A stretch of 64,000 bases of DNA from Pseudarthrobacter siccitolerans (GCF_030823375.1 NZ_JAUSXB010000001.1:3906001-3970000), one strand, 5' to 3'; positions 51,880-61,096 are shown, counted from the stretch's first letter. Numbers and translations are program-made. The notes: generated from the letters alone by a model not told the origin.

Positions 51880-52605
51880 CTACAGTGTCTCGGGAACCGG
51901 GCGTCCGGGGAAGAGCGTCTCGTACTGTTTCCGGTACATTCTCCGCCCGAAGAGGCGGTAGGCAACCCGCACCGGGGGAGGGATCTCCTTGAACATCTCC
52001 CTCCGGTCCTGGGGTGGGTTCGTGGCCAGCACCATCCCGAGGTAGCCCACCAGGAACTTCTTGTCGAGCTGATCGATGCCGTGCTGGGCGGCCTCCTGCA
52101 TCTCCTTCTCGGTCAGGATCCTGTCCACCACGGGCATCACCTCGGTGACTTCCCGGCGCAGGTGAACGTTGAGGACAGCCTTCAGGTCCTCGTACCGCTC
52201 GGCGAGTTCCCGGCCGGTTTCTGCGTCCGCCGTCTCCATCCAGCGCAGGCGGACTGGCTCGATGCTCCCGAGGCGTTGAGTGACCTGGCGGTGCTGCTCA
52301 AGCATCTGCCCGATGTGCAAGGCGCAGGCCGGTGCCCGGTCCTTCATCTGCGGGTACATCAGCAGGTCCTCGCCCTCGTGGTGAATATGGAGCACCTTGT
52401 CGAAGTTCCCCAGCACCTCGCCCACGTAGGCGGCGCGGGCGGTGTCTCCGTCCGCAGCGGAGCGCACCAGGCCGGGCGCCTCGTCATAGGCCCACAGGAA
52501 AAAGCGGTGGATGCGCCGCATGCCCGCGGTCCCTGTGCACAGCACTGGTCCTGATGGCAGCGGAGCTGCGGTTTCGCCGGGCTGCATGGTGAAGAAGTCG
52601 GTCAT
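51880..52605 (-). CDS. Hemerythrin-like domain protein
   Basis: This 241-residue mainly helical protein shows the His/Glu ligand pattern of hemerythrin-like four-helix bundles: RRIHRFFLWAYDEAPGLVRS, KVLHIHHEGEDLLMYPQM, ALHIGQMLEQHRQVTQRL and LNVHLRREVTEVMPVVDRIL. The domain probably holds a di-iron site and may sense oxygen, NO or redox. The C-terminal 80 residues are a basic extension (RVAYRLFGRRMYRKQYETLF) of no known function. The gene is monocistronic. Confidence 0.82.
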   Translation of the reverse strand: MTDFFTMQPGETAAPLPSGPVLCTGTAGMRRIHRFFLWAYDEAPGLVRSAADGDTARAAYVGEVLGNFDKVLHIHHEGEDLLMYPQMKDRAPACALHIGQMLEQHRQVTQRLGSIEPVRLRWMETADAETGRELAERYEDLKAVLNVHLRREVTEVMPVVDRILTEKEMQEAAQHGIDQLDKKFLVGYLGMVLATNPPQDRREMFKEIPPPVRVAYRLFGRRMYRKQYETLFPGRPVPETL

Positions 52606-52858
52606 TGGATGGCCCCTAACGGCTCGTCATGCGAGACCAGGACCTCTCCCCGGGTGCATCGTACCGGGTGCCCGTATGTCACACAATGGCCATGGCTGGT
52701 GGGGAGTATGACGGCGGTCGCGGCGCACCTGCGCTGTGGGCCACACCTCTGTCCGCGTCGTGCAAGGTGAAGCAAGATAACCTCACGACAGCGGGTTACG
52801 GGAGAGGCAGCACGGCCTGCCGCCCCGACGGACGGCGTCCTTCGGTGCCAAAATGCCA

Positions 52859-52942
52859 AAACGTTTCTTCATGGTGAAAGTGATGCTTGACACCCTGCAA
52901 GCGATGCGCTTATCTTGGTGCCAAGTCGTTTTAGCAAAACGA
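52859..52942. promoter_or_regulatory. LacI-type operators flanking the operon promoter
   Basis: TCGTTTT-AGC-AAAACGA (52926-52942) is a perfect 7-base-arm inverted repeat just downstream of the predicted start point. AAACGTTT (52859-52866) is a second, 8-base palindrome upstream of the -35. Sites on both sides of a promoter suit looping repression by the LacI protein encoded at 56273. Confidence 0.65.
52887..52916 (+). promoter_or_regulatory. Promoter of the fructan/oligosaccharide operon
   Basis: TTGACA (52887-52892) and TATCTT (52911-52916) are separated by 18 bases, close to the sigma-70 consensus. Transcription would start near 52923, immediately before the operator at 52926. The remaining part of 52606-53000 shows no gene. 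Confidence 0.7.
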
Positions 52943-53000
52943 TTTTTCACCCCAAGCATTGTCTCGCCATTTCCGTTCGAGAGAAAGTGAGTCGACAGCG

Positions 53001-54281
53001 ATGTCCACTCGAAAGACCATCAACAGGTTCGTCACCATCGGCGGCGTCTGCACCGCCGTCGCACTGGCAGCCACCGGGTGCGGCGCAGGGGGCCCGTCCA
53101 ACACGGGTAGCGCCGGCACCAACACCGTCAACGTCCTGGTCGAGGCTGGCGGCCACGCCGAGCTGACCGGCGTCGCCGAACAGTGCAAAAAGGACGCGGG
53201 AGTCAACGTCAACTTCGTCGAACTGCCTTACGACGGCATGTTCAACCGCCTCTCCAGCGAATTCTCCTCCGGCAACGTTTCCTTTGACGTCGCAGCCCTG
53301 GACTCCGTCTGGCTGCCCAGCTTCAAGGACGCAGTCCAGCCCATCGACGAAATCTTTACTGACGAGGCCAAGAAGGACATCTTCCCCGCCCTCGTCAAGG
53401 AAGCGAACGTGGACGGGCACTTCATCGGGCTCCCGGCATGGACCAATGCCGAGATCATCCTCTACCGCAAGGACCTCTTCGAGGACGCCAAGAACAAGGC
53501 CGACTTCCAGGCCAAGTACGGGTACAGCCTCGCCGCGCCCACCACCTGGAAGCAGTACCAGGACATCTCCGAATTCTTCACCAGGGACGGCATGTACGGC
53601 ACCGACGTCAAGGGCGGGGTAGAAACCGAATGGCTCGCCCACGTCCTGCAGGCCGGCTCGCCGATGGTCCTGGACGCGAACAACAAGGTGGTCATCGACA
53701 ACGCCGCGCACAAGGAGGCCCTCGACTTCTACGTCAGCCTCGTCAAGTCCGCTCCGTCCGGTGCCGCCCAGGTTGACTGGGCCGCGTCCCAGAACCTGTT
53801 CAACCAGGGCAAGACCGCAATGACCCGCTTCTGGGCCCACGCCTACCGGCAGATCCCCAAGGACGCACCGGTTGCCGGCAAGGTGGGGACTGCTCCCATG
53901 ATCGCCGGATCCGCCGGTGTTGGCGGTGTCCCGGGACCCTGGTACCTCACCGTCCCGAAGGCCACCAAGAACACTGACGCCGCCAAGAAGTTCATCAAGT
54001 GCGCCTACGACAACAACAGCATGGGTATCGAATCCAGCCTCGGCCTGGCTTCCCGTATCTCTGCTTTTGAGAAGTACCAGGACAAGGAAGGCTACGAAAG
54101 CTTCGGCCCGCTGATCGAAACCCTGAACGGTAAAGCCACGGCCACCCGCCCGGCTACCGAGAAGTGGCAGCAGATCGTGGACACGGTCCTGGTTCCCATG
54201 CTGCAGAAGGCCGTTGCAGGCGGTGACTCCGCAACACTCCTCGCCGATGCCAAGAAGCAGATCGAGGACCTCGTCAAGTAA
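53001..54281 (+). CDS. Oligosaccharide ABC transporter substrate-binding lipoprotein (CUT1 type)
   Basis: This 426-residue protein has a lipoprotein signal ending LAATGC and a family-1 extracellular binding domain: NVLVEAGGHAELTGVAEQCK, VSFDVAALDSVWLPSFKDAV, FIGLPAWTNAEIILYRKDLF, TTWKQYQDISEFFTRDGMYG, FNQGKTAMTRFWAHAYRQIP and GGVPGPWYLTVPKATKN. CUT1-type binding proteins usually take di- or oligosaccharides. Genes downstream point to fructose-containing sugars. ATG 53001 is chosen since the lipoprotein signal begins there. Confidence 0.9.
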   Translation: MSTRKTINRFVTIGGVCTAVALAATGCGAGGPSNTGSAGTNTVNVLVEAGGHAELTGVAEQCKKDAGVNVNFVELPYDGMFNRLSSEFSSGNVSFDVAALDSVWLPSFKDAVQPIDEIFTDEAKKDIFPALVKEANVDGHFIGLPAWTNAEIILYRKDLFEDAKNKADFQAKYGYSLAAPTTWKQYQDISEFFTRDGMYGTDVKGGVETEWLAHVLQAGSPMVLDANNKVVIDNAAHKEALDFYVSLVKSAPSGAAQVDWAASQNLFNQGKTAMTRFWAHAYRQIPKDAPVAGKVGTAPMIAGSAGVGGVPGPWYLTVPKATKNTDAAKKFIKCAYDNNSMGIESSLGLASRISAFEKYQDKEGYESFGPLIETLNGKATATRPATEKWQQIVDTVLVPMLQKAVAGGDSATLLADAKKQIEDLVK

Positions 54282-54286
54282 GAGCT

Positions 54287-54337
54287 CCGCGGCCGGCATC
54301 TGCCGAAGAGGCACAGCAACACCGGTGCCGGCCGTGG
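54287..54337 (+). terminator. Intercistronic hairpin after substrate-binding protein gene
   Basis: CGGCCGGCA (54290-54298) pairs with TGCCGGCCG (54326-54334). Three more outer pairs (one wobble) extend the stem to 54287 and 54337, and two inner pairs are possible. The next gene starts at 54363 and no T-run is present, so this is probably an mRNA-protecting or attenuating hairpin, as at 29585. Confidence 0.7.
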
Positions 54338-54362
54338 CCCCCAACCAGCGGAAGAGAAAACC

Positions 54363-55250
54363 GTGCGTATCTCCGATCGCCGTTTCGCATTGTTCCTGAT
54401 GACACCAGCGGCGCTGTTCCTTGCAGTTTTTGTCGCCTTCCCGCTGTTCCGTCTCGTAGCGGACAGCTTCTTCAAGATCTCACCGATAGCGGGCGGCCCC
54501 CGTGACTTCGTGGGTCTGGATAACTACTTTCGGGCCTTCGCCTCCGAAGCCTTTGTAGGTGCCGGATGGCGGACCCTGGCCTACACGCTTGTGGTGGTCA
54601 CCCTCGAATTCGCCCTGGGACTGGGAATGGCCCTGCTGTTCACCACCCTCGGGCGCAGCTCCCAGATCTGGCGGACCGTCTTTATGTATCCACTGATGAT
54701 CGCGCCCATCGTGGCCGGCCTTCTCTGGAAGTTCCTGATGATCGACAACTTCGGCCTCATCGGAACCCTCCTGCACCAGGCAGGCATCCTGTCCAACCCC
54801 AACCAGATCGGCTGGCTCTCCGACCCGAACATTGTGCTGTTCTCGGTTGCCATTCCGGACATCTGGTTGACCACATCGTTTATGTGCCTGGTGCTCTTCG
54901 CCGGGCTGCAGAACATTCCGGGGGACCTGATCGAAGCCGCGCGGCTGGACGGCGCACGCGCACCGGCGATGCTGTTCCGCATCATCCTGCCCCTCCTGCG
55001 GCCGGTCATCGCCGTCGCCCTCGTGGTCCGCGGAATCGATGCGGCCCGGGCATTCGACACCATCCTCATCCAAACCAACGGCGGCCCCCAGTCCGCCTCG
55101 GAAACCATGAGCCTGTTGATCTACCGGACCATGATCCGCTTTGGTGATCCCGGCCTGGCAAGCGCCATGGGAACCCTCTATCTGCTGGCCATGCTCGCCG
55201 TCGCGTTCGTCGCGGTGTCCACCATCTGGCGGCCAGGAAAGGACAACTGA
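54363..55250 (+). CDS. ABC transporter permease 1 (CUT1 type)
   Basis: This 295-residue protein has six helices typical of MalF/UgpA-type permeases: FALFLMTPAALFLAVFVAFP, GLGMALLFTTLGRSSQIWRT, YPLMIAPIVAGLLWKFLMID and the ATPase-coupling EAA loop DLIEAARLDGARAPAMLFRI then ILPLLRPVIAVALVVRGIDA. The GTG start and one-base TGATG overlap with the second permease show operon structure. No ATPase gene is in the cluster, so a shared MsmK/MalK-type ATPase elsewhere must energise it. Confidence 0.9.
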   Translation: MRISDRRFALFLMTPAALFLAVFVAFPLFRLVADSFFKISPIAGGPRDFVGLDNYFRAFASEAFVGAGWRTLAYTLVVVTLEFALGLGMALLFTTLGRSSQIWRTVFMYPLMIAPIVAGLLWKFLMIDNFGLIGTLLHQAGILSNPNQIGWLSDPNIVLFSVAIPDIWLTTSFMCLVLFAGLQNIPGDLIEAARLDGARAPAMLFRIILPLLRPVIAVALVVRGIDAARAFDTILIQTNGGPQSASETMSLLIYRTMIRFGDPGLASAMGTLYLLAMLAVAFVAVSTIWRPGKDN

Positions 55251-56203
55251 TGCGCGTTGCCGAAAAAACAATGCACGACGCCGGGAAGTCACCGGCAGCG
55301 GTTGCGGGACCTTCCGTGCCAGCCACCGGAAGCAGCAGCGGCCGCAAGCGCCGGGGCGTCAACCGTGAAGGCCTGGAAGCGGGCCGCCGCAGCACCAGGA
55401 CCCTGCTGTGGGTCCTCCTGGCGGCAGCGATGGTGCTCTACGGTTTCCCGTTCCTGTACCTGCTCTTCACGTCCTTCAAGACCCCGATCGATACCATCGC
55501 GGTGCCCCCCACCATCCTCCCGCGGGAATGGACACTGGAGAACTACATCAACGCACTGGGCCGCAGCGGTGTGGTGGCGTCCTTCATCAACAGCATCCAG
55601 ACGGCCATCATCAGCACCGTGCTTTCACTGGTGCTGGCGGTCCCCGCAGCCTACGGCATCACCAGGTACAAGACCCTGAGCGGCCGGGTCTTCATCATGG
55701 CTGCGCTGGTCACCCGCATGGTGCCGCCGGTAGCGATCGGCATTCCGCTGGCCTCGATGATGGCGTCCATGGGCCTGTCAGATACACCGATCGCGCTGTC
55801 CATCGCCCACACCACCATCTCGCTGCCGCTCTCCATCTGGCTGATGTCCAGCTTCTTCGAGGCGGTGCCCAAAGACCTGGAGGAAGCTGCCACTGTGGAC
55901 GGTTGCAGCAGGCTGGGAGCCCTGTGGCGGGTAGTGATTCCGGTGGTTTCCGGCGGCATCGCGGTCACCGCGATCTTCGCCTTCCTGGCCTCCTGGAACG
56001 AGTTCCTCTTCGCACTCCTGATGACGGCGATCCGCTCCCAGACAACACCCGTGGTGATCGCAAACTTCCAGACCCAGTTCGGCCTGGACTGGGGATCCAT
56101 GACGGCGCTGGCCGCGGTGTACTCCATCCCGGTCATCCTCCTCACCCTTCTCTTGCAGCGCAAGATCGTCGCAGGCATGACGCTCGGCGCGGTCAAGGGC
56201 TAG
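55250..56203 (+). CDS. ABC transporter permease 2 (CUT1 type)
   Basis: This 317-residue protein has a 50-residue polar basic N-terminal extension and then six helices of the MalG/UgpE type: LLAAAMVLYGFPFLYLLFTS, FINSIQTAIISTVLSLVLAV, ALVTRMVPPVAIGIPLASMM, the EAA loop DLEEAATVDGCSRLGALWRV, and SWNEFLFALLMTAIRSQTTP. It is translationally coupled to permease 1 and completes the membrane part of the importer. Confidence 0.9.
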   Translation: MRVAEKTMHDAGKSPAAVAGPSVPATGSSSGRKRRGVNREGLEAGRRSTRTLLWVLLAAAMVLYGFPFLYLLFTSFKTPIDTIAVPPTILPREWTLENYINALGRSGVVASFINSIQTAIISTVLSLVLAVPAAYGITRYKTLSGRVFIMAALVTRMVPPVAIGIPLASMMASMGLSDTPIALSIAHTTISLPLSIWLMSSFFEAVPKDLEEAATVDGCSRLGALWRVVIPVVSGGIAVTAIFAFLASWNEFLFALLMTAIRSQTTPVVIANFQTQFGLDWGSMTALAAVYSIPVILLTLLLQRKIVAGMTLGAVKG

Positions 56204-56272
56204 ACCACCAACAACGAGTAGCCTACTGATGACGCCCAGGGGCATCACCGACCATAAGGACGTGGGAGACAG

Positions 56273-57325
56273 ATGAGCAACAAGAACATCGGTATCAAGG
56301 ACGTGGCCACCGCTGCCGGCGTGTCCGTGACAACTGTTTCCCATGTCCTCAATGAGGTGGCCTATGCACGGATCAGCCCTGAAACCAGGGACAAGGTCCG
56401 GTCCGCAGCGGAACAACTTGGTTATGGGCCAAACCGCCTGGCCCAGGCCCTCCGCACCCAGAGGACCGGCATGCTGGGCCTGGTCAGCGAGGACATCGCC
56501 ACCACGCCCCACGCCGGCCGGATCATCCTCGGCGCCGAGGAGGCTGCCAAAGCCCGGGGGTACAACCTCATGATCATCAACACGTCCGGTTCAGCCAGCC
56601 TTGAATCCCGGCGGGACGACGTCGATGCCCTCCTGGAACGCCGGGTGGACGGAATCCTCTACGCCACCATGTACCACCGCAACGTGGAGCTGCCGGCCAA
56701 TCTCGGCAGCGTGCCCGCCGTCCTGGTCGACTCGGTGGCCGCCGGCGGAAACATCACTGCCGTGATCCCGGATGAAGAAGGCGGCGCACGCGCCGCCGTG
56801 GAAGCTTTGCTCGCGGCCGGGCACCGGCGGATCGGCTTCATCAACAACACCGATGACGTCCCCGCAACCCATCAGCGGCTCCAGGCCTTCCGGGCCACGC
56901 TGACTGAAGCAGGGCTCGACGGCGGCGCGGCACCTGTCGAGTCGGAGGTCTCCGAGGTGCACGGCGGCTATGAAGCGGCCCGGCGGATCCTGGCACGCGA
57001 GGACCGCGCCGATATGCCTACGGCATTGTTCTGCTACAACGACCGGATGGCGATGGGAGCCTACCGTGCCGCTGCCGAGTTGGGACTCACCATCCCTGCT
57101 GACCTTTCAATCGTCGGCTTCGATGACCAGGAACTGATCGCCGCCAACCTTCACCCGGGCCTCAGCACCGTGGCCCTGCCGCATTACGAGATGGGTGCCT
57201 GGGCCACCGAGCACCTGATCGACGCCATCGAGGGAAAGACCGACCTTACCCTCATGGCACTTCACCCGACCATTCTGAGCTGCCCCCTCGTGACCCGCGA
57301 TTCCATCGCGGCTCCCCGGGACTAG
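56273..57325 (+). CDS. LacI-family transcriptional regulator
   Basis: This 350-residue LacI protein has the helix-turn-helix IGIKDVATAAGVSVTTVSHV and a sugar-sensing domain (ALRTQRTGMLGLVSEDIATT, RRVDGILYATMYHRNVELPA, ALLAAGHRRIGFINNTDDVP, ALFCYNDRMAMGAYRAAAEL, LSIVGFDDQELIAANLHPGL). It lies inside the operon between importer and hydrolase genes, with GGGAG upstream of the ATG, and should bind the palindromes around 52859-52942, making the operon self-regulated. Confidence 0.92.
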   Translation: MSNKNIGIKDVATAAGVSVTTVSHVLNEVAYARISPETRDKVRSAAEQLGYGPNRLAQALRTQRTGMLGLVSEDIATTPHAGRIILGAEEAAKARGYNLMIINTSGSASLESRRDDVDALLERRVDGILYATMYHRNVELPANLGSVPAVLVDSVAAGGNITAVIPDEEGGARAAVEALLAAGHRRIGFINNTDDVPATHQRLQAFRATLTEAGLDGGAAPVESEVSEVHGGYEAARRILAREDRADMPTALFCYNDRMAMGAYRAAAELGLTIPADLSIVGFDDQELIAANLHPGLSTVALPHYEMGAWATEHLIDAIEGKTDLTLMALHPTILSCPLVTRDSIAAPRD

Positions 57326-57363
57326 GCAGCCACCCCTTCCACTTCCCCAGAGGAACGCACCAC

Positions 57364-58947
57364 ATGTCCAGTTACCTTGATGCCGCACGCCCGGAAACAG
57401 CCCCGGCGGCAACCTCCGGCTTCCGGCCTGCCATCCACTTCACGGCAAGGGACACCTGGCTGAACGATCCCAACGGCCTGGTTTTCCACGACGGCCTCTA
57501 CCACCTCTTCTTCCAGAACAACCCGTTCGGCAATGTCTGGGGCAACATGTCCTGGGGGCACGCCACTTCCCGCGATTTGCTGCACTGGACGGAACACCCT
57601 GTTGCCATTGCCTGCGACGAGGCAGAGGACATCTTCTCCGGCAGCGTGGTGGTGGACCAGGGAAACACGTCCGGTTTCGGGACGGCGGGCGCACCTGCCC
57701 TCGTAGCCATTTACACCAGTGCCTATAAAGCCGCGTCCGAACACCGCGGCACCCAGGCCCAGTCCCTGGCCTACAGCACCGACGGCGGGTTGACGTGGCA
57801 AAAGTACGACGGAAACCCTGTCCTCACCCGGAACTCCGCGCACTTCCGGGATCCCAAAGTCTTCCGCTATCAGGGGGACGCTGGCGACTACTGGGTGATG
57901 GTCGCCGTCGAGGCGCAGCACCAAAGCGTGGTCCTCTATCGTTCGGAAGATCTCAAGACCTGGGAGTTCCTCAGCGACTTTGGCCCGGCCAACGCCGACG
58001 CCGGTGAATGGGAGTGCCCGGATCTCTTTCCCCTGGAAGTGGACGGGGACCCGAACCACATCAAATGGGTACTGATCGTCAACGTCAATCCGGGCGCCGT
58101 GGCAGGAGGGTCCGGCGGCCAGTACTTCGTGGGGGATTTCGACGGCGTCCGGTTCGTCCCGGAGCCTGGTTCACTCGTGGCGCCTGCCGGGCTGAGCTCT
58201 TTCCCCGACCCCGAGATGCGCTCGGCAGCGTTGCAGCAATGCCTGTGGCTGGACTGGGGACGCGACTGCTACGCCTCAGTATCCTTCACCGATGCCCCGG
58301 ATGGCCGGCGCATCATCATTGGCTGGATGAACAACTGGGACTACGCCAACCAGCTGCCCACCGCCCCCTGGCGGTCCTCGATGACCCTCGCCAGGGAACT
58401 GCGCCTCACGGCAGTCAACGGCTCCGCCCGTCTGATCCAGCAACCGGTCCTGGCCGCTCCGGGCGCAAGGGGAGTGGTGCCTACCAGCAAGAACCAGATG
58501 AACGCGGACACTTTTGAGCTGCGAGATTCAGCCTGCCGATTGCCGGATGCCGTACGCGGCAGTGCTCACGTTATCGAGGCGGAGATCCTGCCCGGACGCG
58601 CCGACCGTGTCGATTTCCGGCTGTTCGGAGGTGGCGACGGGAGCGAGGGCACCGTTCTGAGCTACAACGCCGCCAGCGCCCAGCTCACCCTGGATCGCAG
58701 GCGCTCAGGCATCACGGGCTTCCACGAAAAGTTTCCTTCCCTGGAGTCGGCCCCGCTGGTCCTTGAGGACGGCGTGCTCAAGCTGCAGATCGTCGTCGAC
58801 CATTGCTCGGTCGAGGTATTCGCACAGGGCGGCAAGGTGGTCCTGACTGACCTCATCTTCCCCGAAGCCGAAAACCGGGAGAACTGGCTGTCGGCCGAGG
58901 GCGGCCCAGCAACAGTACTGAAGCTCTCCGTCTCAACACTCACTTAA
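57364..58947 (+). CDS. GH32 beta-fructosidase, intracellular
   Basis: This 527-residue enzyme has all GH32 hallmarks: WLNDPNGLVF with nucleophile Asp35, FRDPKVFRY with the transition-state Asp163, and EWECPDLFPL with the acid/base Glu217. A beta-sandwich follows (VDFRLFGGGDGSEGTVLSYN to SVEVFAQGGKVVLTDLIFPE). There is no signal peptide, so it should act in the cytoplasm on imported fructo-oligosaccharides such as inulobiose, releasing fructose. Sucrose or sucrose-phosphate hydrolysis is the alternative. It is followed by a broken fructokinase and a GH91 gene in the same operon. Confidence 0.92.
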   Translation: MSSYLDAARPETAPAATSGFRPAIHFTARDTWLNDPNGLVFHDGLYHLFFQNNPFGNVWGNMSWGHATSRDLLHWTEHPVAIACDEAEDIFSGSVVVDQGNTSGFGTAGAPALVAIYTSAYKAASEHRGTQAQSLAYSTDGGLTWQKYDGNPVLTRNSAHFRDPKVFRYQGDAGDYWVMVAVEAQHQSVVLYRSEDLKTWEFLSDFGPANADAGEWECPDLFPLEVDGDPNHIKWVLIVNVNPGAVAGGSGGQYFVGDFDGVRFVPEPGSLVAPAGLSSFPDPEMRSAALQQCLWLDWGRDCYASVSFTDAPDGRRIIIGWMNNWDYANQLPTAPWRSSMTLARELRLTAVNGSARLIQQPVLAAPGARGVVPTSKNQMNADTFELRDSACRLPDAVRGSAHVIEAEILPGRADRVDFRLFGGGDGSEGTVLSYNAASAQLTLDRRRSGITGFHEKFPSLESAPLVLEDGVLKLQIVVDHCSVEVFAQGGKVVLTDLIFPEAENRENWLSAEGGPATVLKLSVSTLT

Positions 58948-58991
58948 TCCCGGTTGTATCCAACGTGCTTGACTCCAGGAAAGGTCCACAA

Positions 58992-59509
58992 ATGGCAACA
59001 CTCCAGCACACCGGCGATGATCCCAAGCCGGGCATTGATGTCCTCGTTGTGGGTGAAGCACTCGTGGACATCGTGGTCTCTCCCCGAGGGACTGTGGAGC
59101 ACCCCGGCGGATCACCCGCTAACGTTGCCTACGGGCTTGGGCGGCTGGGTGCGGACACCGCATTGTTGACGTCGATCGGAGACGACCACCATGCCGCCGC
59201 TATCGAGAAGCACCTTTCACCAGGGGAGCGGAGGGATCCTTGCTCACAACCCACTGCGCGCAGGTAGCCGTTCCCCCGATTAGGTCTGCTGTGGTGGACA
59301 CCATCGGGGCCGGCGAGTCGTATATTTCTGCCTTGATCTACGGACTCCTGATGCGCGGAGCGGATGGGCTGGCACCGTCCGTGCTGGAGTCGCTGGGCCG
59401 CATGGCATCCAAAGCAGCCGCGATCACGGTGCGCCGCCCGGGCGCGCACCCTCCAACATCAGAGGAACTCCGGGCGGAACTCCCTGAGCATCAGCCGGTG
59501 GCCCAGTGA
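58992..59509 (+). pseudogene. Fructokinase (PfkB) with internal deletion and frameshift
   Basis: The N-terminal part reads IDVLVVGEALVDIVVSPRGT, HPGGSPANVAYGLGRLGADT and LLTSIGDDHHAAAIEKHLSP, a normal PfkB start. Near 59215-59235 homology jumps into another frame, GAEGSLLTTHCAQVAVPPIR then VVDTIGAGESYISALIYGLL, the C-terminal third. Roughly 130-150 central residues are missing. The catalytic GAGD motif has become GAGE, which in itself would be damaging. A functional kinase therefore cannot be made here and fructose must be phosphorylated by another kinase or a PTS. The stop overlaps a possible GTG start of the GH91 gene. Confidence 0.88.
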
Positions 59510-59550
59510 ACACTGTTGCAGCGACTTCCGACAACGAAAGGGAAAAACCC

Positions 59551-60918
59551 ATGGCAAGCAACAACTGCTACGACGTGACGACGTGGCCCGTCGGCAATCC
59601 GTACGAGGACGTCGGTGAAGTCATCAACAGCATCATCGCTGACGTCAAGGAACGGCAGGCCGCCACCGATGTGAGCGACGGCGGAAAGCCGGGTGCGGTG
59701 ATCTACATTCCGCCTGGGGACTACCACCTCCGTACGCAGGTAATGATCGACGTCAGCTTCCTCCGGATCGAGGGCTCGGGACACGGCTTTACGTCGTCGA
59801 GTATCCGCTTCAACGTGCCCGAAGACGAATGGCCCGACCTGCATGAGCTGTGGCCAGGGGGGAGCCGCATTATCGTCGACATCCCCCTCGACGAAGACGC
59901 GGAGGAATCCAAGGGAGCCGCCTTCTACGTTGAGCGGAGTGGGAGCCCTCGGATCAGCTCGGTGGAGTTCTCCAACTTCTGCATCGACGGCTTGCACTTC
60001 AGACCGGACGGCTCGGGTTTGCCTGCGGAGAACACCTACGTCAACGGGAAGACCGGCATCTATGTGGCGAGCGCCAATGACTCCTTCCGCGTGACCGGCA
60101 TGGGGTTCGTCTACCTGGAAAACGCCCTCACCATCTACCATGCAGACGCGCTGTCCATCCACGGCAACTTCATCGCCGAATGCGGGAGCTGCATCGAGCT
60201 CCGCGGGTGGGGCCAGGCATCCAAAATCACTGACAACCTGGTGGGAGCAGGCTTCAAGGGCCACTCGATCTACGCCCAGAACCATGGCGGCCTGCTGATC
60301 ACCGCGAACAACGTCTTTCCCCGTGGTGCCAGCAGCGTCCATCTCGAGGGCGTCACCCGTTCCAGCGTCACCAACAACCGTTTGCATTCGTTCTACCCCG
60401 GGATGGTGATGCTCACAGCGAACAGTTCGGAAAACCTGGTAGCCACGAACCACTTCCTGCGTGACCATGAGCCCTGGACGCCCTTCCTGGGAGTGGACAA
60501 CGGACTGGACGACCTCACCGGCCTTCTCTGCGTCAGCGGCGGCAACAACTCGGTCATCGGCAACCACTTCTCCGAGGTCATCGACTCCCAGAGCATCCGG
60601 CCGGCAGGTGCAAAGCCGGTCATCATCCGGCTGATGGCGGGGGCAGGTAACTTCGTCTCCAACAACCACGTGGTGGCCATGAATGTTGACTCCTCGTCAA
60701 GCGATTCCTGCTTCGAAGCCCAGGTGGACGCCCTGCTGACCACCGGGGCCTCGGACGCCCTCGCCGTCACGGCCGTCATGGTGGATTCCGAATCGGTCCG
60801 GAACACGATCCTTGATTCCGGCAGTGACGCCCAGGTGGTCGCGGACAGGGCTGTTAACGCCTTGAGGGCCACCCCCACGGTCGGTTTGGAGACAGCACAG
60901 GTGCCTGCAGCGCACTAA
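59551..60918 (+). CDS. GH91 enzyme: DFA-III hydrolase or inulin fructotransferase
   Basis: This 455-residue right-handed beta-helix protein closely resembles Arthrobacter inulin fructotransferases: CYDVTTWPVGNPYEDVGEVI, GKPGAVIYIPPGDYHLRTQV, GSGHGFTSSSIRFNVPEDEW, YVNGKTGIYVASANDSFRVT and IELRGWGQASKITDNLVGAG. The acidic pair Asp199 and Glu210 in HADALSIHGNFIAE keeps the 11-residue spacing of the family's active site. Secreted inulin fructotransferases have a long signal peptide; this one has none even from the alternative GTG at 59506. That points to the intracellular GH91 branch, which hydrolyses difructose anhydride III to inulobiose. Substrate choice between the two activities is an inference. 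Confidence 0.88.
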   Translation: MASNNCYDVTTWPVGNPYEDVGEVINSIIADVKERQAATDVSDGGKPGAVIYIPPGDYHLRTQVMIDVSFLRIEGSGHGFTSSSIRFNVPEDEWPDLHELWPGGSRIIVDIPLDEDAEESKGAAFYVERSGSPRISSVEFSNFCIDGLHFRPDGSGLPAENTYVNGKTGIYVASANDSFRVTGMGFVYLENALTIYHADALSIHGNFIAECGSCIELRGWGQASKITDNLVGAGFKGHSIYAQNHGGLLITANNVFPRGASSVHLEGVTRSSVTNNRLHSFYPGMVMLTANSSENLVATNHFLRDHEPWTPFLGVDNGLDDLTGLLCVSGGNNSVIGNHFSEVIDSQSIRPAGAKPVIIRLMAGAGNFVSNNHVVAMNVDSSSSDSCFEAQVDALLTTGASDALAVTAVMVDSESVRNTILDSGSDAQVVADRAVNALRATPTVGLETAQVPAAH

Positions 60919-61096
60919 GGCGATCGCCGCTTCGAGCGCCGTACCGGCAACCCCGCTGCCACCTGCGAAAACGTCCTGCCCGGCCATCCACAAACCAGTG
61001 CCTGAGTGCTATACCTGACCTAAGGCAACCAAATTTGCGGCGGTTTGCTGAGGGGCGTTCAAGACCACCCGGGCTCGCCCGGAGGCTGGAGGCGCA

